The position numbers and the translations under genes are program-made. The notes beneath the pieces were generated by a model. That model made no database searches, had not been told where the DNA came from, and saw nothing but the letters and a program-made list of their open reading frames with translations. A stretch of 64,000 nucleotides of DNA from Actinernus sp. WN-2022 (taxonomy: Eukaryota > Cnidaria > Anthozoa > Actiniaria > Actinernidae), in the NCBI GenBank assembly GCA_030867875.1, contig JAOWCC010001634.1:9876778-9940777 (forward strand). The letters run 5' to 3'. Each line of letters begins with the position of its first letter. The first letter of the stretch is position 1. Positions 44,901 to 52,204 of this stretch are shown in pieces.

Positions 44901-45545
44901 TAACGAGCTCAATAAACAGTATGGACAACGTTGTAATCTACTATATACAGATACTGACAGTCTACTACTACACATTGAAACTGAAGACATCTATACAGAC
45001 ATGAAAACCAATTGCAATAAACGTCTCTATGATACAAGTAACTACAGTAAAGACCATCCATCATACGATGTCAGGTATCCAACAAGAAAGTCCTCGGTAA
45101 AATGAAAGACGAATGCGGAGGTATTCCCATAGTTGAATATGTTGGACTACGATCAAAGCTCTACTCGATCTTGAAAGTAGGTGGTGGGGAGATTAGGAAA
45201 GCTAAAGGCACCAAGAAGGCAGTTGTGAAACATCGTATTCGTCATGAACAATACAAAGAGTGCTTACTAGATAAGAATGTATTCCGCCATGGTATGGATA
45301 TGCTTCGAAGTGAAGGTCATAGAATGTATGGTATTCATATGAATAAAGTATCTCTCTCACCATTTGACTCCAAGCGATGGATCGCAAAAAACGGAATAGA
45401 TACATTAGCCTATGGGCATAAAGACACGATTCCAGAGGAGGAAAACTTTGATGATATTATCGATGAGTTGCTTGGGTACGAAGACACGATTCCAGAGGAT
45501 GAGCTCATCGAGGAATTGCTATCTTATAATCCCCTTTGGAGGTAG
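41924..45545 (+). pseudogene. polB: Protein-primed family-B DNA polymerase (pPolB) of the Polinton, five frame breaks
   Basis: About 1,200 codons in pieces: 41924-42175, ~42178-42360, ~42390-43174, ~43185-44740, ~44755-45080 and ~45085-45545. Landmarks in order: a Cys/His zinc motif near 42768-42846 (CRKHFCERCLHGY); Exo I YADLEAI (~42953); a second Cys/His motif CHICQKPL...HCHITG (~43225-43290); Exo II FHNLRGYDAHLL (~43360); Exo III LQTDVLLLADVFE (~43912); Pol A LDANNLYGWAM (~44205); Pol B NNSVFGKTMEN (~44700); Pol C YTDTDS (~44945). It would replicate the element by protein priming. Breaks lie near 42172, 42360-42395, 43150-43185 (a 20-odd bp duplication), 44740 (with local loss after Pol B) and 45080. 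The start codon is inside the TIR. Confidence 0.92.
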
Positions 45546-46538
45546 TTCAGTATTTGGTGGTACCACTTGTAGTTCTTCACGCACGAATCCACGCTTTGGT
45601 GCATCCTTCTCCAAATAGTACAGAACTGGTTGGTTAGGAGATATAGCACTACGTGAAATGATATATGTCTGTAAACTCCATACAGGATCGGTCGCTCGTT
45701 TGGTTCCACCTTCCAACTCTCCCGGCGAGTAGAGATATCGAACTAAAACGTCGAATGGTAGTCGTTTTTCATTCAATCCAACAGTTCGAGAATATGTGGG
45801 AGTTATTATGTTTACTTGCTGTGACACAACAGAATTCGATGGGTTCTTTCCCGTTAGCCGAGTAACTTCATTGTTCATGGCCTTGATAACCTCAGGAAGC
45901 CTCAATACCCATTCTCTACTACGCGTATCCGATCCTTCAGATGTGAGTACCATCTCTTGTGCATATTGATATCCAAACAATCTCTCAGCTAGTGTTCTAT
46001 TTGCTCGTTCGACAAAACTTTGTGCCCTATGATTACCAGCTTCACCTCGTTGAACTTTCGTACCACGTAGTTCTAAGGTTTCAGACATACGTCCCATGAA
46101 TTCTCTACCAGGATCGACTTGTAACGTTTTTGGCCACGTTAATGGACTACGCTTGTAGATTCGTTCAAATGCCGCAGCCACTTCACCACTATCTTTCGAT
46201 GCCAAAGACTCGGCCTCTTTTTATCGAGAAGCTACATCAATTACCACTAAAGCATACTTATATAGTTTCCTTCCACGTCCAGGTCGATCATGAGGTAGAA
46301 AGATCAAATCAGCTTGATGAACCTCATTAGGTTTCGATACAGTCCAATGTGGTCGTGGAATATGTCGTGGCGGTGGTAGGTATATCTGCCACAGTGCTTG
46401 TTTCTCTAACCAACTCTTAGCTTCATCTTCTGATACCTTTGCAGCCACCGATAGCTTACCAATTGCAGAGTGACCTTTCCAGTATCCCTTAGGACCATAG
46501 AAGATATTTGCAAGGCGAGTATCCATCATATATAACAT
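45519..46538 (-). pseudogene. Polinton retroviral-type integrase with one in-frame stop
   Basis: About 340 codons from ATG 46538 (MLYMMDTRL). The catalytic core shows VHQADLIFLPHD (first Asp), LQVDPGREFMG (second Asp) and VERANRTLAERLF (Glu), the rve-type D,D,E triad. The C-terminal part GFVREELQVVPP fits the chromodomain-like tail region of Polinton integrases. A single TAA at 46221-46223 lies in frame between DVASR and KEAESL, where an aromatic residue is expected; otherwise the frame is open end to end. The 3' end overlaps the polymerase 3' end by about 27 bp (convergent). It would insert the element with 5-6 bp target duplications. Recoding or a sequencing error would make it functional; I treat it as a recent nonsense mutation. 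Confidence 0.9.
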
Positions 46539-46563
46539 GACGATTAGGTCTAACACGAAGACG

Positions 46564-46610
46564 AAAAAAGAATAAGAACTCGTCTAACCAACTAGTTCTT
46601 ATTCTTTTTT
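46564..46610. promoter_or_regulatory. Perfect 17 bp hairpin between divergent Polinton genes
   Basis: AAAAAAGAATAAGAACT (46564-46580) and AGTTCTTATTCTTTTTT (46594-46610) with a 13-nt loop. It lies 26 bp upstream of the integrase ATG and about 150 bp before the next plus-strand gene. A similar purine-armed hairpin occurs at 51579-51627. Possible roles are RNA 3'-end formation, as hairpins do in mimivirus-type viruses and virophages, or a regulatory cruciform; neither is shown. Confidence 0.75.
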
Positions 46611-46763
46611 TTAGTATTTTAGTATTGTTAGTAGTAATCTAGTAGTTATCTAGTAGTATCTAGAAGTCTCGTCGACTGTAAAAAATCTCGTTTTTAAAAA
46701 GCATATCGACTAATAGCATATCCGGGGATTCGGGGGATTCGGGGCGTACTCGAGGTAGCAACC

Positions 46764-47441
46764 ATGAAAGACGGTAGAATTGCTATCCACTCTTACGGAA
46801 GCGATGAGAAACCTATCCCTTTAACCACAAAGAAAGGAGCTAGATATAATAAGATTGGTAAGGATCTCAAATACGTTCTAGGTCCTACAAATGAAGAGGC
46901 ATTAGAAGAAGTCGTCCTAGCTAATGAAAAGTCTATTGAGCATCTCAAACTAGAAGAAAACATACATCAAGACTCAACGTCAACTCCAGATCAGAAGGAA
47001 GCAGCTAAGAAAGAGAGAATACGTATCCGTAAGGCAATAGAATTCCTTGAACGTCAAGAAGAGGCCATACTAGAACGCATGTCACTACGCGATAGGGTCA
47101 AAGCTATTTTCAGAAAGAATGGAATGACTGCACTTGCGTTGGTGACTGCGATTGGTGCCGTGATTAGTGCTATAGTTTCCCAGATGTCGAAAACACTACC
47201 AAAGCCTCCATCTGCAGTAAAAAATGGTGTCGATAAAGTAAAAGATGGATTAAAAACGGTGGGTGAGTGGTTAAAGACAATAGGAAAGAAGTTGGGAGAG
47301 ATGCTACCTGGAATGATTGGAGCAATTGCTAGTTTCATATTTCGTATGGCTGGTGAGGCTCTTGGAACTCTCGCAGAGTACGTTTGGCTATTCATCGTAG
47401 CAATGGTAGTGTTCATAGTAGAGCAATTCAAACGACGTTAA
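46764..47441 (+). CDS. Coiled-coil membrane protein of the Polinton (unknown function)
   Basis: An intact 225-codon gene starting MKDGRIAIHSYG. Residues about 44-108 are highly charged and helical (AAKKERIRIRKAIEFLERQE), a likely coiled coil. Residues about 119-139 are hydrophobic (ALALVTAIGAVISAIV). A Lys-rich amphipathic stretch (GVDKVKDGLKTVGEWLKTIG) follows, then a Gly/Ala-rich hydrophobic segment, and a last membrane segment YVWLFIVAMVVFIVEQF near the end with a basic tip. I do not know a named family. The amphipathic-plus-membrane layout would fit a virion membrane-active or minor capsid role, but this is speculation. Its stop overlaps that of the convergent gene at 47438 in the shared TTAA. 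It is one of three undamaged genes in the element. Confidence 0.75.
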   Translation: MKDGRIAIHSYGSDEKPIPLTTKKGARYNKIGKDLKYVLGPTNEEALEEVVLANEKSIEHLKLEENIHQDSTSTPDQKEAAKKERIRIRKAIEFLERQEEAILERMSLRDRVKAIFRKNGMTALALVTAIGAVISAIVSQMSKTLPKPPSAVKNGVDKVKDGLKTVGEWLKTIGKKLGEMLPGMIGAIASFIFRMAGEALGTLAEYVWLFIVAMVVFIVEQFKRR

Positions 47442-49192
47442 CGAAATAACGCCCATGCAATTCCAGCCATGGCAATAGATACTATCGCTAGATTGGTCTC
47501 ATGTTGTGGAGTAGGATTCGGTAAGGTACTATGTGGAACTTGTTTCTTTTGTGTCTGTCCTTCCATATCTGGTGGGAATTTGGTTTTGCGAACATCTCCA
47601 TTAACATCGTTTACACCTAACACCATATCTTTCGTGGCGTTCGGGATTGGATTTTTATAGCCATCCTTCTTGCTGAGGTAGTACTCGAGATTGCTTGGCA
47701 GTAATCGTACCCCTATAGCTATTGCTAGATCTAGTCTCTTATGCGTATGTAGTATAGCTGTAAGATAATTTTCATAGCTCTTCACTAAATCGTTTTCGAG
47801 AATAGCGCCTTCTACCAAGCTCTTAAATTTTTCTTTGACATTGAAACTATCTATGATGGATTCGTTAAGATCGTTTTGAGCACCTAGAATGCAATATCCA
47901 AAAGCCTCGACAGATCGATTCAATCTACCTAATCCAGCATCCGTCAAACCCTTTCCTAATGTGAGTGCAAACCAATTATATTGTTTTCCATTAGACTCAT
48001 CATTTCTAATAAAGTTAATCTTATTGGAATTGGCTAACTTGCCACCCTCATCTTCAAATAAATAAAATGGGTCCTTTTGGGTCCAGGTGTACATGTCTGG
48101 GGCGTTTGTCCTTAACTCATACTCATTCTTATTGCCATACCTGGGAAAGTAAACAAATATGTCACCTAATCCATTATTACGACCTCCTTTCCATCTGAAG
48201 TCTGGTGTTCGAGATAATCCAAACTCAATACATAAGTTCTCAAGAGCTGTTTTGCTGTAGAGGTTGTCATGTTGCTTGAAAGCATGGTCATTAGGTATAG
48301 GCGCGCCAAGTTCACGCAGAATTCTTCGTATTGTGAAATAAACGTGAAATCATAGGAACCCTTGAACGACGGGTGGATATGTTTTGAAAGTAGGATCAAA
48401 CAATGACACTCCACATCCAGAAGTCGCACACCACGTTGCGAAATTCAATTGTTGAGGCCAATATTTGAAATCCGGACCTGATAACCAATGATGAGACTCT
48501 TTTGCTGTCACATGCTTTATGATGGTCTCTTTGAATATGTTTTGTACGCCTGCATCGAACTTTTTCGTAGGCGTGACGTATATCCATAGATTAGTGAGAT
48601 CGATATCTTGTGCCGGTTCGGTAAAAGGAACTGCTGTAATAGGATATTTCACACTTTTATCTAGTGTCAATGTAAGTGGGAAACCACCAACCATCCCCTG
48701 CAATGCATTGTCGATGCGTTCAGGTAGCTTGGAGACATCGTCACCATAGACCACATAGCTAGAATCCCCATCTCGAAACCAAATACTCGTTGAATATTTT
48801 CCGGGACCATCTATATCCGTGGATGCATAGAACTGGTGAAAATCCGCATGTGGGTATCTTTTCTTGAACTTCGCTAATAGATCGGCATTCAATGTTGCGA
48901 CCTTTTCATTTTCTTCTATCCAATCATGTTTGGAAAGACCTTCGTGATTCCGTGCGAATAGTACTCTCTCATAAACTGTTTTGTCACCAAGTGCTATACT
49001 AAGTTCCTTACCTGTGTGCCCAAGCCAATCCATTAACTTTCCTCCACCTGTCTTAGTAGGAGGACCTTCATCTGTGAACACTCTGTGGGACATCCCACGG
49101 CAATTGAAATTGACATTATCAGAAGTGGATTCGAACCAACCAAGTACGGCATCAGGAAATAGATACTTGAACTGTTGCCACGCATCTGTCAT
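47438..49192 (-). pseudogene. ~585-codon Polinton structural-protein candidate, two or three frame breaks
   Basis: Starts at ATG 49192 (MTDAWQQFKYLFPDAVLGW), open to 48350, continues in other frames through 48166-48360 (ISQYEEFCVNLARLYL) and about 48095-48290, and ends in 47438-48094 with FEDEGGKLANSNKINFIRND and LTDAGLGRLNRSVEAFGYCI. The last ~20 residues (TNLAIVSIAMAGIAWALFR) form a C-terminal membrane anchor. Length and genome position suit a major virion component, but an anchor is unusual for a double-jelly-roll capsid protein, and I cannot show capsid motifs. The start at 49192 is preferred over one 15 nt upstream because the sequence CTTCAATATG there mirrors that of the divergent gene. 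Function remains unknown. Confidence 0.6.
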
Positions 49193-49232
49193 ATTGAAGC
49201 TATACATACATACATTTTATAACTTCAATATG
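49190..49232. promoter_or_regulatory. 43 bp bidirectional start region with mirrored start codons
   Basis: CATATTGAAG (49190-49199) and CTTCAATATG (49223-49232) are exact inverted copies, each containing the start codon of one divergent gene. Between them lies AT-rich DNA with TTTTATAA and repeated ATACATAC. Two genes thus start 38 bp apart with the same 7-nt leader. Confidence 0.8.
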
Positions 49233-49897
49233 GTTCTCTTATATGTCACCACAACATCGTCTGACCATACGGTCCACTTCGATCAACCTATTCTTATCAA
49301 TAATATTTCACTAGTTGAGGCCACTTTTGAGAATAGTTGGTGGAACCTAGAAACGGAGGCTACGTTCGAGTGGGAGACCTGGGGTGTGGGTTTTTCATAC
49401 AAAATCTATCCGGGGTCTCATAATATACGTACACTCAAGCCCTTCTTCAACTCTGCGGTATCGAATGAAGCCGTAAGCTTTATAAACAGAGGCAGTAAGA
49501 GGGATTGGATCCTAAAGGTACAGAAACCAATCAAGTTCAGTAAAAATCTCTGCGAACTATTGGGTATTGAAGGAAATGAAGAGGTAGGGGGAAACGTATC
49601 GCTAAAAGTGGGACACTATGACCTGGTGATCAAAGATATCAACACAATGTATGTATACTGCGATGTGGTGGATTCCAGTTTCTCGCTACTATAGAAGGAA
49701 AGCGATCAAACGTCTTGGCTAGCTTTAAAGTACGAGGCAGCTGGTTTGATGTAATTACCTATTCCATAACTCCCCCACTACCTGTCCGAGCTCTAGGTAC
49801 GATACGAAATAGCCTTCGCCTGACAATTCGCGATGAGAAAGGAAATGTGATAAACTTCCGTGGTCGACCTATACGCTACGTATTGAAGATTGAGTAA
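49230..49897 (+). pseudogene. Beta-rich capsid-protein candidate of the Polinton (one frameshift)
   Basis: From ATG 49230 (MVLLYVTTTSSDHTVHFDQP) to a TAG at 49692, then after a shift near 49690 on to 49897, about 222 codons in all. Alternating short hydrophobic strands, the block YVYCDVVDSS, and the C-terminal SLRLTIRDEKGNVINFRGRP followed by RYVLKIE resemble the minor capsid (penton-like, jelly-roll) proteins of other Polintons, which end in a similar strand pair. This is recognition by pattern only. It is divergently paired with the 585-codon gene across a 43 bp start region, and co-expression of two virion components would make sense. Confidence 0.55.
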
Positions 49898-49915
49898 ATC
49901 ATACGTATACATACG

Positions 49916-50532
49916 ATGGACGGCGATTCAATTCAAACACTTCCAACGGCACCAAATATCTATCCATCGCTTGCTAGTGGCACTGGAAAGAATTTTCGAC
50001 TGCAAACAGTCCGAGATACGCTTTCGGATATCGAAACCCAAGAAAAACACTATGAAGGCGTGCGTAAGAAATATGCCGTGCGCAAGGAATAGTTCACGGT
50101 GTCGCAGTGGTAACAGGAGGTCTATCTGTACTTTTATCAAGTTCTGGATTGGTAGTTGCTCTAACTGGGATTGGAATAGTGATTGGTCTACCACTTGGTG
50201 TTATCGGTGGACTCTGTGGATTCATTTCAGCATCTACAACTGTGGGAACTAAAAAGCTCGGAATAAAAGTTTCTAAGCATGAGAAAACCACTATGTTGGC
50301 TAGGGCGAAAATTAATACGATTCGTGATCTAGTATCAAAAGCCCTACGTGATGAAAATATATCTGACTCTGAATACAGTCTCATCCTCGCTGAAGCAGAT
50401 AAATACGAGATTATGAGGTCTGAAATTCGTCGCGAGACTTCGATGGTCGCGGGGGATGAAAAAAGCGTGGAACAGATTCGAACCGAACTCAAGCAAGAAA
50501 TGCGAGAAAACCTTGGCAGTCTAGTGGGATAA
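49916..50532 (+). pseudogene. Glycine-rich membrane hairpin protein of the Polinton (one frameshift)
   Basis: Starts at ATG 49916 (MDGDSIQTLPTAPNIYPSLA), hits TAG at 50090-50092, and continues one frame over to 50532; the shift lies near 50085. In total about 205 codons. The N-terminal third is a Pro-rich leader and a charged helix (LSDIETQEKHYEGVRKKY). The middle has two Gly-rich hydrophobic spans (GGLSVLLSSSGLVVALTGIG and IGLPLGVIGGLCGFISA), a probable membrane hairpin. The C-terminal half is helical and charged, with the phrase DENISDSEYSLILAEADKY that resembles a SHOCT-like short helical oligomerisation domain. It is unknown in function; the similarity of layout to the 46764 product suggests both act at membranes. 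Confidence 0.6.
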
Positions 50533-50588
50533 AAATCGACATTTCCTATGAAAGAAACGAACGTGGATCTTATTTTCACTTTACGAAA

Positions 50589-51542
50589 TCAAACTCTATC
50601 ACTAGTTAGACCGTGTTTTGTATAGATGGGCTCAAAGTGGAAATTGTAAGCAATCAACTCATTGATAAAACGCGTGACCGAGCCCTTATGTATACCACAT
50701 CGTTTAATGACATCGATAAGAGATATATGCGATCCTGAACGACGTAGCACCTCATAACTTGCTCCAACGACTTTAGTTCGAAGTATAGAGCTGATACCTA
50801 TATTGTTTCCTATTGCCGTATGAACAATCTCATAGACTGTTTGTTGGACATTCTTGGGTACTCCTTTGGGGTCGAGTTTAGCAAAAGTCGTTGCAATGTG
50901 GGGAACTATTCGATCGGCATTTAAATCTATATCGATTTTATCGTCATCATGTAGAGAACGTATGAAGTCATTTCCGCGACAGATGCATTTGTCGTTTAGT
51001 TGCATAAAATGAGCAACCTCACCTTTAGAGCGGACGAACCCACATTGTATACGGCATACCTGGTAAAGTAGAGCAGCTAAAATAGTTCGTTTTGCATGGC
51101 TACGCTTGACACAAACTTTCTTTACTTGAATGAATGCGTCGGCTACGATTACTAATACATTTGTGGGAAACGAGAGGTCATAATTTTGTTTATAAATAGT
51201 GTTGTATGCCTGTAATTCTCGCATGATCGTACGTCGTTGCAATTCTTGGTTATCACTTTGATTTGGGATTGTACGGTCTAGATCATGTTGATATCGAAAG
51301 CTATCCGGACCTACTATACGCAACCGAGTAGTAACATTGATCGTTTCTTCACATGATTCGGCCTCGGAAACAATACCACAGGTGGGACATATGAATTCCG
51401 TTCCTTGCATTTCCATTGGACAGAGACATTCGGGACACGTTTCGCCAGTGTTAAGATGCAACCGTGGTTTAATATGTAGGCTTGCACAAATTTCTGAACC
51501 AAGCAATCTAATAAGATCATCCATAATAGTTGTATATACCAT
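50589..51542 (-). CDS. TFIIB-like transcription initiation factor encoded by the Polinton
   Basis: An intact 317-codon gene. Translation may begin at ATG 51542 or at the ATG six codons on (MDDLIRLL). A zinc ribbon of form C-x2-C-x12-C-x2-C (Cys 36, 39, 52, 55; CPEC...CPTCG) is followed by a linker and two cyclin-like helical repeats. The first contains KRTILAALLYQVCRIQCGFV and RSKGEVAHFM, matching the AaxLYxACR and R...EIA pattern of TFIIB; the second contains RTKVVGASYEVLRRSG and CGIHKGSVTRFINEL, the TFIIB repeat with its TxR-like end. In eukaryotes TFIIB bridges TBP and RNA polymerase II; large DNA viruses encode diverged copies for their own promoters. Here it could direct Polinton genes. 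It is undamaged although most neighbours are broken. Confidence 0.8.
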   Translation of the reverse strand: MVYTTIMDDLIRLLGSEICASLHIKPRLHLNTGETCPECLCPMEMQGTEFICPTCGIVSEAESCEETINVTTRLRIVGPDSFRYQHDLDRTIPNQSDNQELQRRTIMRELQAYNTIYKQNYDLSFPTNVLVIVADAFIQVKKVCVKRSHAKRTILAALLYQVCRIQCGFVRSKGEVAHFMQLNDKCICRGNDFIRSLHDDDKIDIDLNADRIVPHIATTFAKLDPKGVPKNVQQTVYEIVHTAIGNNIGISSILRTKVVGASYEVLRRSGSHISLIDVIKRCGIHKGSVTRFINELIAYNFHFEPIYTKHGLTSDRV

Positions 51543-51578
51543 AGACCTATCAATTATCTAATTGTTTGTCGATATATG

Positions 51579-51627
51579 GAAAAAAGAAGGAAGTAGTGGA
51601 ATACCAATTTATCTTCCTTCTTTTTTC
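51579..51627. promoter_or_regulatory. Perfect 15 bp hairpin between Polinton genes
   Basis: GAAAAAAGAAGGAAG (51579-51593) and CTTCCTTCTTTTTTC (51613-51627) with a 19-nt loop. It lies 20 bp after the stop of the minus-strand double-zinc gene and about 37 bp before the TFIIB-like start, so it could end one transcript or regulate the next. The arm composition is similar to that of the hairpin at 46564-46610. Confidence 0.75.
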
Positions 51628-51647
51628 TTTCATATCGCGATTTCTAA

Positions 51648-51974
51648 TCATCTAGGAATCCTGTGGTCCTTCAATTCCACATTATGGTTCTTCATTTCCG
51701 CCAACACCTTTGAAAAGCAATCCTTAGTGTTGCATTCCATTTCGCGGTATTTCTTCTCTCGAATGAGACGGCGTTGAGGTGCACCACATTTCGTACAAAG
51801 TCCGTAACTAGTACGAGAGCCTCGACCACACTTCGAACATGGAACGAATATGGCACCCCCTTTTAGTATCTGGAAGTTATGTTGGGCACAATACTCTGAT
51901 ATCTTAGAACACTTCCTTACACATTTCGTGTCCTTACCCCGCATCAACCAACTACAAGTTATTATCTCAGACAT
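51648..51974 (-). CDS. Small double-zinc protein of the Polinton
   Basis: An intact 108-codon gene starting MSEIITCSWLMRGKDTKC. Two Cys clusters: C7, C18, C22, C29, H32 (CVRKCSKISEYCAQH), and a zinc ribbon C46-x2-C49-x10-C60-x2-C63 (CSKCGRGSRTSYGLCTKCG). A basic segment (RRLIREKKYRE) follows. Such compact zinc proteins commonly bind nucleic acid or bridge to transcription complexes. It lies directly upstream of, and on the same strand as, the TFIIB-like gene, so the two may be co-regulated. TATATAGGTATAT lies just before the start. No named family is recognised. Confidence 0.72.
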   Translation of the reverse strand: MSEIITCSWLMRGKDTKCVRKCSKISEYCAQHNFQILKGGAIFVPCSKCGRGSRTSYGLCTKCGAPQRRLIREKKYREMECNTKDCFSKVLAEMKNHNVELKDHRIPR

Positions 51975-52204
51975 CGTGTGATATACCTATATATGTTATG
52001 TGTCTAATTGGTATCTTAGTTGTGGCGTCTACGCTGAGGTTCTTCAATCACATGCACTTGACTCGTCTGTGTGATATTAATACGTATACTAAAGTAACAA
52101 CATACGTTAATATCGTGAAGCCGTAAAGAATATATGTTAGTACCATGGGTGGATATACTGTATACTAATCACTCCTCTAATAGGGGCTCAAGTTTTGTTT
52201 TCCT

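Noticed and set aside
45412..45865. Plus-strand frames opposite the integrase
   Set aside because: They extend past the polymerase stop or mirror the integrase; no independent motif.
46564..46610. Bacterial-type intrinsic terminator
   Set aside because: The element is in an animal genome and would be read by a eukaryotic polymerase; the hairpin is kept with a neutral call.
47469..48749. Plus-strand frames inside the 585-codon minus-strand gene
   Set aside because: The minus strand has conserved-looking domains and a mirrored start; the plus frames are short and motif-free.
47438..49192. Firm call as Polinton major capsid protein
   Set aside because: Size and position fit, but there is a C-terminal membrane anchor and no capsid motif I can point to; left as a candidate.
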